From positions 74,372-138,371 of the forward strand of contig NZ_JBEOMB010000007.1 of the NCBI RefSeq assembly GCF_046000175.1: DNA of 64,000 nucleotides, read 5' to 3'. Made by a program: the position numbers and the translations under genes. Positions 7,986 through 16,868 of the stretch are shown in pieces. The stretch is from Rhodoplanes sp046000175 (lineage in GTDB: Bacteria > Pseudomonadota > Alphaproteobacteria > Rhizobiales > Xanthobacteraceae). The notes under the pieces were generated by a model. That model was not told the origin of the DNA. It saw only the letters and a program-made list of their open reading frames with translations, and did not search any database. Numbering within the stretch: position 1 is the stretch's first letter; each line of letters begins with the position of its first letter.

Positions 7986-9542
7986 TCAGCAGGCGCGCAC
8001 GGCCTCGGGCTTCTCGCCCTTCTTCTTGCGGCCCTTCGGGGCGGCCTGCAGGTCGGTGGCCTGCGCCTCCGTGATGGTGCGGGTCTCGTCGAAGCCGAAG
8101 TCGACCTTCTTGGACTGCGGACCCCAGTAGCCGACGCGGCCGAGGTCGTAGAACTTCCGCTCGAACGAGCTCTTCAGATAGGCCTTCATGCAGCCCATCA
8201 TGTAGCGGCGCTTCTCGCGGTCCCGGATGAACGGATACTCCAGGAACATCTTGCGCATGTAGAAGCGGCGGTAGTTGTTCATCACGCGGTCGAGAAGCTC
8301 CGGCCGCGTCATCGCGTCCGGCTTCATGATCGGCGTGACGAAATTGTACTTCTCGAAGTCGAACACCTCGACCTTCTCGCCCATGTCCTGGAACAGGTCG
8401 GAGAACGGCCACGGCGTGAACATCGACCAGTTGGCCATGTCGCAACCCCAGTCGCGGGCCATCTGGTAGGTCTCTTCCAGCGTCTCGCGGGTCTCGTTCT
8501 CGAGGCCGACGATGAACTGCGCCTCGGAGACGATGCCGTGCTTGCGCAACAGCTCGATGGCGCGCTTGTTCTGCGCCACCGTGGTCTCCTTGTTGAACAG
8601 GTCGAGCTTGAGCTGAGCGGCCGCTTCGGTGCCGAGCGAGATGTGGATCAGGCCGGCCTTGCGGTAGAGCGGCAGCAGCGCCTCGTCGCGCAGGATGTCG
8701 GTGACGCGCGTGTTGATGCCCCACATCACCGGCAGCTTGCGCCGCACCAGCTCCTCGCACAGCGCGACGAACTTCTTGCGGTGGATGGTGGGCTCCTCGT
8801 CGGCGAGGATGAAGAAGCCGACGTCGAACTCCTTCACCAGCACCTCGATCTCGTCGACCACCTTGATCGGATCGCGGACCCGGTAGGTGCGCCAGAACTT
8901 CCACTGCGAGCAGAACGAGCAGGTGAAGGGGCAGCCGCGGGCGAAGTTCGGGATCGCGACCCGGCAGCCGAGCGGGATGTAGTTGTACTGGTTCCAGTTC
9001 AGGATGCCCCAGTCGGGGCTCAGCATGTCGAGATTCTCGATCGGCGGCGCCGCCGCCGTCGCGATGATGTTGGCGCCGTCCGAATAGGCGATGCCCTTGA
9101 CGGTGTCGGGGTTCTTCTTGAACTCGCCGGAGTCGATCGCGCGCACCAGGTCGAGCAGGATCTGCTCGCCCTCGCCGCGGATCACCACGTCGATCCAGGG
9201 CGCCTCGGCCAGCACCTGCTTGTACATGAAGGTCGCGTGGATGCCGCCGATCGCCGTGACGGCGTTCGGGCACTCCTCGCGGGCGATCTGCAGGGCGCGC
9301 TCGGCCTTGTAGATCGCCGGCGTGATCGCGGTGGCGCCGATCAGGTCCGGCTTGAGACGGCGGAACTCGGCGCGGAGCTGATCCTCGGTGAGGTCGTCCG
9401 TCATCGCGTCGATGAAGGTGACGTCGGTGTAGCCGTTGGCCTTCAGGGTCCCGGCCAGATAGGCGACCCAGGCCGGCGGCCAGTTGCCGGCGATTTCCGC
9501 TCCGCCCGAGTGGTAGTTGGGATGCAGGAGCAGAATACGCAT
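7986..9542 (-). CDS. bchE: Anaerobic Mg-protoporphyrin IX monomethyl ester oxidative cyclase BchE
   Basis: BchE is the oxygen-independent cyclase that forms ring E of bacteriochlorophyll, with the oxygen atom coming from water. The protein (518 residues) has an N-terminal cobalamin-binding-like domain (LLLHPNYHSGGAEIAGNWPP; about 1-150) and a radical SAM domain with the CX3CX2C motif at C204, C208 and C211 (ARGCPFTCSFCSQW). The C-terminal region is Lys-rich. I start at the ATG at 9542 (MRILLLHP), where homologous proteins begin; a longer in-frame start at 9614 would add 24 residues that overlap the regulatory region. The presence of BchE shows that pigment can be made without oxygen. Near-consensus PpsR boxes lie upstream. 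Confidence 0.96.
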   Translation of the reverse strand: MRILLLHPNYHSGGAEIAGNWPPAWVAYLAGTLKANGYTDVTFIDAMTDDLTEDQLRAEFRRLKPDLIGATAITPAIYKAERALQIAREECPNAVTAIGGIHATFMYKQVLAEAPWIDVVIRGEGEQILLDLVRAIDSGEFKKNPDTVKGIAYSDGANIIATAAAPPIENLDMLSPDWGILNWNQYNYIPLGCRVAIPNFARGCPFTCSFCSQWKFWRTYRVRDPIKVVDEIEVLVKEFDVGFFILADEEPTIHRKKFVALCEELVRRKLPVMWGINTRVTDILRDEALLPLYRKAGLIHISLGTEAAAQLKLDLFNKETTVAQNKRAIELLRKHGIVSEAQFIVGLENETRETLEETYQMARDWGCDMANWSMFTPWPFSDLFQDMGEKVEVFDFEKYNFVTPIMKPDAMTRPELLDRVMNNYRRFYMRKMFLEYPFIRDREKRRYMMGCMKAYLKSSFERKFYDLGRVGYWGPQSKKVDFGFDETRTITEAQATDLQAAPKGRKKKGEKPEAVRAC

Positions 9543-9609
9543 GGCGGACCTCCCGGGGCGTTGGACGCGCGTGCTGTTGCCGACGGCGTGCGGATCAATG
9601 CGCGTGATC

Positions 9610-9653
9610 GTCAATCACCATTAGACAGCAGGGACTGACAATCGAAATTGACA
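9610..9653 (-). promoter_or_regulatory. Degenerate PpsR/CrtJ-type boxes upstream of bchE
   Basis: The element at 9636-9653 reads TGA-N12-ACA (TGACAAT...TTGACA), one base from TGT-N12-ACA. A weaker candidate at 9610-9627 (GTC-N12-ACA) lies 8 bp away, repeating the 8-bp spacing of the bchC and crtE/crtD sites. A short palindrome TGACAATTGTCA is at 9649-9660. Confidence 0.5.
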
Positions 9654-9690
9654 ATTGTCATGCGAGGCCGCTTCGCGCGACCGTCGCGGT

Positions 9691-10788
9691 TCAGGTTTCC
9701 AGACGAACGAAGCGCGCGCCCCGACCACGGTCGGCGGCGCTGATCTCGCGTTGCCCGAGACGCTCGAACAGATCGAGCACCCAGACGACACGGCGATTGA
9801 GATCCCACCACGCGGTGCGGGCGGGATCGGGACGGATGCGGCCGAGCTGATGGGCCTCGACCGCCTCGACCAGGAAGCGCGTCTCGGCGAGCGGCTCGCT
9901 CGGCTCCGCCTTGGGCACCAGCGGCGCCGCCGCGAAGGCGCGGGCGAGCAGCTCGAGCTTGCGGCGGCCCGGCACATAGGCACGCTGCGACACCGAATCG
10001 AGGCCGTTCGCCTCGATCACCCGGCCGATCTCGGCATACATGATGCGAGCCGCGAGGATGCCGGGGCGGCAGCCGAAGGGCAGCTTGGCGATGCCGGCCT
10101 CGGCGCGCGTGTAGAGCACGTCGGCGGCGGCGAGCATGCGGGCGACGACGCGGGCGATCCGCTCGTCGAACACCGGATCGGCCAGCCAGGCGTCGGGGTC
10201 GAGCCCCTCCTCGCGCATCCAGGCGAGCGGCATGTAGATGCGGCCCATCCGGGCGTCCTCGCCGATGTCGCGGCAGATATTGGTGATCTGCATCGCGACG
10301 CCGAGATCGCAGGCACGGGCGAGCGTGTCCGGGTCGCGCACCCCCATCAGCAGCGTCATCATGGCGCCGACCGTGGCGGCGACCCGGGCCGAGTAGGCGA
10401 AGACGCCGGACAGATCCTCGTAGCGGCGGCCCTCGGTGTCCCAGCCGAGGCCTTCCAGCAGCGCCTCGGGGATCGCCCGCGGGATGGCGTAGCGCGCCAC
10501 CATGTCGGCGAAGGCCCGGTCGGTCGCGGTCGGCAGCGGCCGGCCCTCGTAGGCGAGCGCGAGGCGCTCGCGCAGCCGCGCGACCGCGTCCTTCTCGCTG
10601 TCCTCGCCGTCGACCTCGTCGTCGGCGAAGCGGCAGAAGGCATAGAGCGTGTAGGCGGGCGAGCGCACCGCGCAGGGCAGCAGCAGCGAGGCCGCGAAGA
10701 AGGTGCGCGAGCCCTGCCGGATCATCGCCCGGCAGGCCGCGACATCCTCCTCGGAGGCTTTAGGATTCTCGAGCCAGATCGGCACCAT
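9691..10788 (-). CDS. crtB: Phytoene synthase CrtB
   Basis: CrtB joins two GGPP molecules head to head to make 15-cis-phytoene. The 365-residue protein is in the squalene/phytoene synthase family. The first aspartate-rich motif DDEVD is at residues 56-60, the second, NICRDIGED, at 170-178, and YAFCRFADD precedes the first. Residues MYAEIGRVIE and YVPGRRKLELL match the family C-terminal part. I start at the ATG at 10788 (MVPIWLENPKASEED), which overlaps the crtI 3' end by 29 bp; the frame is open further upstream only as antisense/out-of-frame sequence of crtI. Coupling to crtI makes a crtIB operon. Confidence 0.95.
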   Translation of the reverse strand: MVPIWLENPKASEEDVAACRAMIRQGSRTFFAASLLLPCAVRSPAYTLYAFCRFADDEVDGEDSEKDAVARLRERLALAYEGRPLPTATDRAFADMVARYAIPRAIPEALLEGLGWDTEGRRYEDLSGVFAYSARVAATVGAMMTLLMGVRDPDTLARACDLGVAMQITNICRDIGEDARMGRIYMPLAWMREEGLDPDAWLADPVFDERIARVVARMLAAADVLYTRAEAGIAKLPFGCRPGILAARIMYAEIGRVIEANGLDSVSQRAYVPGRRKLELLARAFAAAPLVPKAEPSEPLAETRFLVEAVEAHQLGRIRPDPARTAWWDLNRRVVWVLDLFERLGQREISAADRGRGARFVRLET

Positions 10789-12307
10789 GGGGCACCACGG
10801 AGTCGAGCACGCGGGCGGACGACAGGACGCCGGGCAGGCCGGCGCCCGGATGGGTGCCGGCGCCGACCAGGAACAGCCGGTCGACCTCCTCGCTGCGGTT
10901 GTGGGGACGGAACCACGCGCTCTGGGTGAACACGGGCTCGAAGCTGAACGCGGCCCCGAGAACGGAGCGGAGTCGCGTCTGGAAATCGTTCGGCGTGACG
11001 ATGCGGGACGTGACGATATTGTCTTCGAGGCCGGGCAGCACGGTGCGGCCCAAAAACTCGGCGATGGCGCGGCGATACGGCTCGGCGGCGTGCGCCCAGT
11101 CGATCCCGCTGGCGAGATTCGGGACCGGCGACAAGACGTAGAAGCCGTCGCAGCCCTCGGGGGCCAGTGACGGGTCGGTCGCGGTCGGATGATGCAGGTA
11201 GAGGCTGAAGTCAGGCGCCAGCACCTTGCGGTCGAAGATGTCGCGCAGCAGCTCCTTGTAGCGCGGCCCGAGCAGGATCGTGTGGTGCGGGACACCGCGA
11301 TACTGGCGCTTGGTCCCGAAATACCAGACGAACAGGCTCATCGAGTAGCGCGCGTTCTCCAGCTTCTTGTCGGTCCAGCGGCGCCGCACCTCGGCCGGCA
11401 GGAGCTTGCCGTAGGTCCAGGCGGCGTCGGCATTGGAGACGACGATGTCGGCGGCGAGCGTCTCGCCCGAGGCGAGCCGGACCCCGGTGGCGCGGCCGCC
11501 CTCGACCGTGATGGCGGCGACCTCGCTGTCGTAGCGGATGCTGTTGCCCTGCCCCTCGATCAGCCCCACCAGGCCCTTGACCAGCGCCCCGGTGCCGCCG
11601 CGCGGGAACCAGACTCCGAACTTGTTCTGCAGATAGGTGATCAGGCAGTAGATCGAGGTGACGGCGAACGGGTTGCCGCCGATGAAAAGCGGGTGGAAGG
11701 ACAGCGCGATGCGGATCCGTGGATCCTTCACGTAGCTCGCGGCGAGGCCGTGGACGCTGCGCCAGCTCTGCAGCCGGATGAACTCCGGCAGCACCTTGGC
11801 CATCGACGCGAGCGAGCCGAACGGGACGTTCGACAGTTTCTCGAAGCCGACCTCGTAGATGTCCTTGCTCTTGGCGAGGAAACGCTCCCAGCCCTCGACG
11901 TCGCCGGGGGCGAGACGCGCGATCTCGCGGCGCATCGCGTCGAGATCGCTGCATTCGGTGTAGGTTTCGCCGTCGTCGAACCGGATCTGGTAGTACGGAT
12001 CGATCGGCTCGAGCGTGATGTCGTCGGAGAATGTCCTCCCGGCGACCGACCACAGCTCCTCGAACACCTTGGGAAGCGTGACGATGGTCGGCCCGGCGTC
12101 GAACGTGAAGCCGTCCTGGCGGAACACGTAGGCGCGGCCGCCCGGCTGGTCGAGCTTCTCCAGCACGGTGACGCGATAGCCGCGCGCGCCGAGCCGGACC
12201 GCGGCGGCCAAGCCCCCGAATCCGCTCCCGATCACAATGGCATGAGGCACGCGGGCTCCCGATCCGACCACGGGAGAAGGCGGCCTGTCGAGTGTCAAGC
12301 TAGACAT
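10760..12307 (-). CDS. crtI: Phytoene desaturase CrtI
   Basis: CrtI is an FAD enzyme that desaturates phytoene to neurosporene or lycopene. The protein (515 residues) has the dinucleotide fold AIVIGSGFGGLAAAVRLG near residues 23-40, the FAD-contact segment FDAGPTIVTLP, and the C-terminal family signature LVGAGTHPGAGLPGV near 480. The start at ATG 12307 (MSSLTLDRPP) fits the family length; an in-frame ATG at 12370 lies upstream of the PpsR box. Whether it makes three or four desaturations cannot be told by eye, although crtCDF downstream chemistry favours a spirilloxanthin-type pathway. It overlaps crtB by 29 bp. Confidence 0.96.
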   Translation of the reverse strand: MSSLTLDRPPSPVVGSGARVPHAIVIGSGFGGLAAAVRLGARGYRVTVLEKLDQPGGRAYVFRQDGFTFDAGPTIVTLPKVFEELWSVAGRTFSDDITLEPIDPYYQIRFDDGETYTECSDLDAMRREIARLAPGDVEGWERFLAKSKDIYEVGFEKLSNVPFGSLASMAKVLPEFIRLQSWRSVHGLAASYVKDPRIRIALSFHPLFIGGNPFAVTSIYCLITYLQNKFGVWFPRGGTGALVKGLVGLIEGQGNSIRYDSEVAAITVEGGRATGVRLASGETLAADIVVSNADAAWTYGKLLPAEVRRRWTDKKLENARYSMSLFVWYFGTKRQYRGVPHHTILLGPRYKELLRDIFDRKVLAPDFSLYLHHPTATDPSLAPEGCDGFYVLSPVPNLASGIDWAHAAEPYRRAIAEFLGRTVLPGLEDNIVTSRIVTPNDFQTRLRSVLGAAFSFEPVFTQSAWFRPHNRSEEVDRLFLVGAGTHPGAGLPGVLSSARVLDSVVPHGADLARES

Positions 12308-12317
12308 CACGAACGAC

Positions 12318-12335
12318 TGTAACAGCAAATTGACA
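12318..12335 (-). promoter_or_regulatory. Strong PpsR/CrtJ-type palindrome upstream of crtI
   Basis: This is a perfect TGT-N12-ACA site. The outer arms extend to CGACTGT at 12314-12320 and ACAGTCG at 12333-12339, a 7-bp perfect inverted repeat. It lies 11 bp upstream of the crtI ATG, so a bound repressor would block transcription start or elongation. Confidence 0.8.
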
Positions 12336-12530
12336 GTCGAGCTAGGCCGCAGGCGGGCCAAACGCGGCATTCGTGCTTCTACGCATGCGTCATCGTGAAC
12401 GCATTCCGACCGGGCCGGGAGGCGGGGCTATCGGCGCGATCCGGCCGCCCGCCGCGGGCCGGGATCCGGGTCGGCGCTTCGGCGGGGCCTCCGGACTCTT
12501 TGCCCTGCCCCTCGCCCCCTCGCCCGGAGA

Positions 12531-12556
12531 AAGAAAAACGGCGCCATCCGGCGCCG
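12531..12556 (-). terminator. Rho-independent terminator of the Mo-hydroxylase operon
   Basis: On the minus strand a perfect stem CGGCGCC-GGAT-GGCGCCG is followed by TTTTTCTTT. It lies 75 bp beyond the stop of the last operon gene. Confidence 0.85.
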
Positions 12557-12630
12557 CCAGGGGGTCGGCGCGGCCGTCTTCCGCGGCCGCGGTTACTCGT
12601 CAGTCCGGCCTCCTCGGCCGGATTGCCCGG

Positions 12631-13644
12631 TCAGGCCGGAATCTGCTTCTGCTCCGCCGCGCGCTTCGCCTTGAGCGCCTTCAAGACCTTCTCGGAGGTC
12701 GCCGGCAGCGACGTGATGCGCACCCCGACCGCGTCGTAGATGGCGTTGGTGACGGCGGCCGCGGTCGGCACCAGGCTCGGCTCGCCGACCGCCTTGGCGC
12801 CGAACGGGCCGGTCTCGTCGAAGTTCTCGACGATGTCCTCGTCGATCTCCGGCATGTCGAGCGAGGTCGGCAGGATGTAGTTGGTGAGATTGCAGTTCAC
12901 CTGCTTGCCGGTCTTGTCGAACAGGATCTCCTCGTAGAGCCCGAAGCCGAGCCCCATGTAGACGCCGCCGTCGATCTGGCCCTCGACCAGCATCGGGTTC
13001 ACGGCCGTGCCGCAGTCGTGCGACGCCGTGATGCGCAGCACCTCGACCTCGCCGGTCTCGTCGTCGACGTCGACCTCGGCGATCTGGGTGGCGTAGACAT
13101 AGGTGCCGAACGGCTTGCCCTGCCCCTCGGCGTCCATCGGCACCATCGGCGGATCCCAGGTGGCGCTGCCGATCGGCGGCGTGCCGACGCCGTTGTAGGC
13201 GCGGGTGCAGACATCGGCGAGCGCCGCGGCGCGGCTGGGGAAGCCCTTCACCTGGATCTTGCGGTCCTTGGCCTCGAGCTGGTCGGGCTTGACGCCGAGC
13301 ATGCCCGACGCGACCTGGAACAGCGTGTCGCGCGCCATCTCGGCGGCGAGCCGCACCGCGTTGCCGGTGATGTAGGTGGTGCGGCTGGCGATGGCGCCGG
13401 TGTCCATCGGGCAGGTGTCGGTGTCGCCCGAGACGATGTGGATGTCGTTCGGCGCGATGCCGAGCGCCTCGGCGGCGATCTGGCTCAGCGCGCCGAGCGA
13501 GCCCTGCCCGGTCTCCACCGTGCCGGTGAGAACGACGGCGCTGCCGTCCTCGTTGAGCTTCACCACCGCGCCGCTCGGGTTCGAGTAGCCGGTGAAGCCG
13601 ACCGGATACCACATGCTGGCGATGCCGCGTCCCCGGTGCTTCAT
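12631..13644 (-). CDS. Xanthine-dehydrogenase-family molybdopterin subunit, C-terminal half as a separate gene
   Basis: The 337-residue protein corresponds to the second Mo-cofactor-binding domain of the xanthine oxidase family large subunit. It begins MKHRGRGIASMWYPVG and has VLTGTVETGQGSLGAL, where the cofactor contact is expected. Near the C-terminus it has GAKAVGEPSLVPTAAA, containing the family's catalytic glutamate (GE). The N-terminal half is the preceding gene, which it overlaps as ATGA, so the two chains should be made together and associate. Full-length relatives have about 750-800 residues in one chain. The split resembles the two-chain Mo subunit of nicotinate dehydrogenase, but the substrate here cannot be inferred. 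A terminator follows. Confidence 0.85.
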   Translation of the reverse strand: MKHRGRGIASMWYPVGFTGYSNPSGAVVKLNEDGSAVVLTGTVETGQGSLGALSQIAAEALGIAPNDIHIVSGDTDTCPMDTGAIASRTTYITGNAVRLAAEMARDTLFQVASGMLGVKPDQLEAKDRKIQVKGFPSRAAALADVCTRAYNGVGTPPIGSATWDPPMVPMDAEGQGKPFGTYVYATQIAEVDVDDETGEVEVLRITASHDCGTAVNPMLVEGQIDGGVYMGLGFGLYEEILFDKTGKQVNCNLTNYILPTSLDMPEIDEDIVENFDETGPFGAKAVGEPSLVPTAAAVTNAIYDAVGVRITSLPATSEKVLKALKAKRAAEQKQIPA

Positions 13645-15071
13645 CAGCGCGCCTCCCATCCGAATTTCCGCGCGGCGTTGTTCAGCGACTCGATCACCTT
13701 CACGCTGTGCAGCACCTGGCCCGTGGCCGACATCGAGCCCTCGCGGAAGAAGTTCTTCAGGCGAATCTCGATCGGGTCGATGCCGAGATCGCGGGCGATC
13801 TCGTCCATCTGGGACTCGTAGGCGAAGCACACCTGCGGGGCGCCGAAGCCGCGCATCGAGCCGGACGTCGTCTTGTTGGTGTAGACGACGCAGCCTTCGA
13901 CGTGGATGTTCTCGATCTGATACGGGCCGGGCGCCAGGATCGAGGCCTTGCCGAGCGTCGTCTCGGAGAACGAGCAGTAGGCGCCGCCGTCCAGCACCAT
14001 GCGGATCTGGCGGGCGATGATCTTGCCCTCCTTCGTCACGCCGGTCTTGTAGTCCATGATCATCGGGTGCCGGATGGTCGAGGCGACGAACTCCTCGACC
14101 CGGGTGAACCGGCCCTTCACCGGGCGCCCCGCCTTCTTCGACAGGAGCGCCAGCACCGGCTCGTGGCGGATCTCGTTCTTGCCGCCGAAATTGCCGCCCA
14201 CCACGGTGCCGATCACCCGGATGCGACTGATCGGGATGCGCAGCGTCTTCGCCAGATCCACGCGCGCCAGCGTGATGCGGCCGATGGTGGCATAGACGGT
14301 GAGGCGGCCGTTGGCGTCCCAGTCGGCGATCGACGTGAACGGCTCCATCGGCGCATGCTCGATGCCGGGCGTCGTGTAGCGGTTCTCGTAGACCCGATAC
14401 GACTGGGCGAAGCCCTTCTCGACGTCGCCGCGGCGGATCAGCTTCTTGAAGTAGATGTTGGTGTCGCCACCATGGACCTTCGGCGCGTCGGGCGAGAGCG
14501 CCTCGATCGGGTCGTAGACGCCGGGCAGCGGCTCGTATTCGACCTCGATGGCGTCGATCGCCGCCTGGGCGATCTGCTCGGTGACGGCCGCGACCGCCGC
14601 GACCCCGTCGCCGGCGTGACGGACGATCTCGTCGACCAGCAGCGGCTGGTCGACGATCGAGGTGCCGAACAGGTTGAGCGGGATCTCGCGGCCGAGCAGC
14701 ACGGCCTTGACGCCCGGCATCGCCTCGGCCTTCGAGACGTCGATGCGCTTGATACGCGCCGACGAGAGGCCGGCCCGCTTGATCTTGGCGTAGAGCATGC
14801 CCGGCAGGGCGATGTCGTCGATGTAGCGGGTCAGCCCGAGGCCGTGATTGCGGCTGTCCGGGCGCTGCGCCCGCAGGCCGACCGCCCGGGTCTGCTCACC
14901 CACTTGCGGGACGAGCGGCGGCTCCAGCGGCAGCGTCGTGGGCGGGGCGACGGCGGGGAGCCGCAGATCCTCGTCCGAGCGCCGCAGCACCTCGACGGGC
15001 GCGACGCGCGGCTTCTCCAGAACGTCCGTGGCGACGGCGGCGGGTTCGCGTTCCAACAGATCCTCGGCCAT
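13644..15071 (-). CDS. Xanthine-dehydrogenase-family molybdopterin subunit, N-terminal half as a separate gene
   Basis: The 475-residue protein holds the a/b hammerhead domain (TRYIDDIALPGMLYAKI... near residue 90) and the first Mo-cofactor-binding domain, including the VGGNFGGKNE motif that contacts the cofactor and SMRGFGAPQ further on. It ends where the second Mo domain should start; that part is the next gene (ATGA overlap). Residues 1-80 form a Pro/Leu-rich extension not expected in the family. I start at the ATG at 15071, just 5 bp after the 2Fe-2S gene's stop. Together with the 2Fe-2S and FAD genes it makes a cytoplasmic Mo hydroxylase acting on an unknown N-heterocycle, aldehyde or aromatic CoA ester. 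Confidence 0.85.
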   Translation of the reverse strand: MAEDLLEREPAAVATDVLEKPRVAPVEVLRRSDEDLRLPAVAPPTTLPLEPPLVPQVGEQTRAVGLRAQRPDSRNHGLGLTRYIDDIALPGMLYAKIKRAGLSSARIKRIDVSKAEAMPGVKAVLLGREIPLNLFGTSIVDQPLLVDEIVRHAGDGVAAVAAVTEQIAQAAIDAIEVEYEPLPGVYDPIEALSPDAPKVHGGDTNIYFKKLIRRGDVEKGFAQSYRVYENRYTTPGIEHAPMEPFTSIADWDANGRLTVYATIGRITLARVDLAKTLRIPISRIRVIGTVVGGNFGGKNEIRHEPVLALLSKKAGRPVKGRFTRVEEFVASTIRHPMIMDYKTGVTKEGKIIARQIRMVLDGGAYCSFSETTLGKASILAPGPYQIENIHVEGCVVYTNKTTSGSMRGFGAPQVCFAYESQMDEIARDLGIDPIEIRLKNFFREGSMSATGQVLHSVKVIESLNNAARKFGWEAR

Positions 15072-15076
15072 GCGTC

Positions 15077-15577
15077 TCACCTCTGCTGCGGCGCTGCCAG
15101 CGCGGGGGTCTCGGGCGACTGCAACATCCGGGCGGCCTCGTGGACGCCGTCGATCATCTTCACGTAGCCGGTGCAGCGGCACAGGTTGCCGGCCAGCGCC
15201 GAACGGATCTCCTGCGTGGTCGGGCTCGGGTTCTCGTCGAGCAGCGCCTTGGCTGTCATGATCACGCCGGGGCCGCAGAAGCCGCACTGCAGCGCGCCGT
15301 TCTCCTCGAACACCTTCTGCAGCGGGTGCAGGCCGTCGCGGGTGGCGAGCCCCTCGATGGTCGTGACGGTGCGGCCGTCCGCCTGGGCGGCCAGCATCAG
15401 GCAGGCGTTCACGGCGAGGCCGTCGACGATCACGGTGCAGGCGCCGCAGTCGCCGATGTCGCAGCCGGTCTTGGCGCCGGTGAGCAGGAAGTGCTCGCGC
15501 AGCAGTACGAGCAGCGTCGTCTCGGGCGGCACCGAGGCGGAGCGGAGTTCGCCGTTGACGGTCAGGGTCACGTTCAC
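15077..15577 (-). CDS. 2Fe-2S subunit of a xanthine-dehydrogenase-family Mo hydroxylase
   Basis: This small subunit of 166 residues carries two 2Fe-2S clusters. The plant-ferredoxin-type domain has GCDIGDCGACTV and a further Cys (NACLML). The helical domain has QCGFCGPGVIM and GNLCRCTGY. Electrons pass from the Mo site through these to FAD in the neighbouring subunit. The start is a GTG at 15577 overlapping the FAD gene's stop as GTGA. It is CoxS-like in size and motifs. Confidence 0.92.
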   Translation of the reverse strand: MNVTLTVNGELRSASVPPETTLLVLLREHFLLTGAKTGCDIGDCGACTVIVDGLAVNACLMLAAQADGRTVTTIEGLATRDGLHPLQKVFEENGALQCGFCGPGVIMTAKALLDENPSPTTQEIRSALAGNLCRCTGYVKMIDGVHEAARMLQSPETPALAAPQQR

Positions 15578-16461
15578 GATGCGAGATCCTTCTGGTTCGG
15601 CGTGACGCGGGCGAGGCTGCCGGCGAGCGCGCGCTTCACCAGCACGGCGATCAGGTCGAGCCGGTACTCGGCGCTGGCGCGGAAGTCGGTGATCGGCTTC
15701 GCCTCGGTCGCGGCGATGCGGCCGGCCTCGGCCATCGCCTCCTCGCTGATCGGGCGGCCGGCGAGATAGGCCTCGGCCTTGGGGGCGCGGATCACGGTCG
15801 GGGCGACGGCGCCGAGCGCGATCGCCGGCTCGGCGAACACGCCCTCGCCGCCCCAGAACGCGGCCGCGGCGTTGACCAGCGCCAGCGCCTGGCCCTTGCG
15901 CAGCCCGAATTTCTGGAAGGCTGCCGGCTTGCCGACATTGCGCTTCGGGATGACGATCTCGACCAGCAGCTCGTCGGGGGCGAGGCTGGTGCGACGCGGC
16001 CCGACGAACAGCCCGGCGAGCGGTATCGCGCGGCGGCCGGCGGGTCCGAGGATCGTCACCTGCGCATCGAGCGCGAGCAGGGTCGGCCCCGAATCCATCG
16101 ACGGGACGCACGTGATCAGGTTGCCGCCGACGGTGCCGAGATTGCGGGTCTGCACGGCGCCGATCACCACGGCCGCCTCGGCCAGCGCCGGCAGGGTCTG
16201 CGCGATCAGGGGCGACTCGACGATCTCGGTATGGGTCGTGAGCGCACCGATGCGCAGGCCCGCGTCGGTCAGCGCGATGCCCTTCATGTCGGCGGCGCGC
16301 GAGATGTCGACCATCACGTCGGGCGGCGGATGCGGCGAGTTCTTCAGATCGGCGAGCAGATCGGTGCCGCCGGCCAGCACCTTGGCCCCCTTGCCGTACT
16401 CGGCCAGCAGGGCGACCGCGTGCTCGGCGCTCTTCGCCGCGACATATCCGAACGGTTTCAT
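15574..16461 (-). CDS. FAD-binding subunit of a xanthine-dehydrogenase-family Mo hydroxylase
   Basis: The protein (295 residues) matches the medium CoxM-type subunit. Residues KVLAGGTDLLADLK and RNLGTVGGNLITC are the two FAD pyrophosphate loops of the PCMH/vanillyl-alcohol-oxidase fold, and the CO-dehydrogenase flavoprotein C-terminal domain follows. It is the first gene of the four-gene operon (FAD, 2Fe-2S, Mo N-half, Mo C-half). The start ATG at 16461 (MKPFGYVAAKS) is the usual family start. Confidence 0.92.
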   Translation of the reverse strand: MKPFGYVAAKSAEHAVALLAEYGKGAKVLAGGTDLLADLKNSPHPPPDVMVDISRAADMKGIALTDAGLRIGALTTHTEIVESPLIAQTLPALAEAAVVIGAVQTRNLGTVGGNLITCVPSMDSGPTLLALDAQVTILGPAGRRAIPLAGLFVGPRRTSLAPDELLVEIVIPKRNVGKPAAFQKFGLRKGQALALVNAAAAFWGGEGVFAEPAIALGAVAPTVIRAPKAEAYLAGRPISEEAMAEAGRIAATEAKPITDFRASAEYRLDLIAVLVKRALAGSLARVTPNQKDLAS

Positions 16462-16587
16462 GTGCCACGTGCCTCGGCGGTGGGCCGGACGGCTCCGGTG
16501 CCGGCGGACACGTCGCGACCCCGGGTCCAATCATGGACCGCGGACGGTGGGCGCGGCGGCGCGCGACACGAGGGCAGAGACGAACCG

Positions 16588-16630
16588 GCTGAACGACTTG
16601 CATGCTGAACGACTTGCATGCCGAACGACC
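16588..16630. repeat. 16-bp tandem repeat
   Basis: GCTGAACGACTTGCAT occurs twice perfectly (16588-16603 and 16604-16619), followed by a partial third copy, GCCGAACGACC. Confidence 0.85.
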
Positions 16631-16868
16631 GGCAAAACGTGCATGCTTCCGATCGAGGCGACAACCCCGGGAATCACGGGCCACATCGTCGCGGGGCGCA
16701 GAACTGCGTCCGGCGGAGCACCGGCGCACCCCCGGCGGCGCCGAAAAATGCAGGCTTTTCAGAATCGTTCCGGTGTACGCGCCAACTCGTGACGGCACGG
16801 ACGGGATTCTGTTCCGGGACGACGAGAATTCCGCTGCAATGTCATTGCGTTGCAGCATGAGGCGCAAC

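Larger units (their letters stand above)
12308..12630. other. Intergenic region between crtI and the Mo-hydroxylase operon
   Basis: This 323-bp stretch marks the edge of the photosynthesis cluster. It holds the crtI PpsR palindrome at one side and an intrinsic terminator for the Mo-hydroxylase operon at the other. In between I see only GC-rich sequence with no supportable gene. Confidence 0.7.

Noticed and set aside
10789..11295. Upstream extension of the crtB frame into crtI
   Set aside because: The extension reads crtI in another frame and looks like low-complexity Ser/Arg sequence; phytoene synthase similarity starts after ATG 10788.
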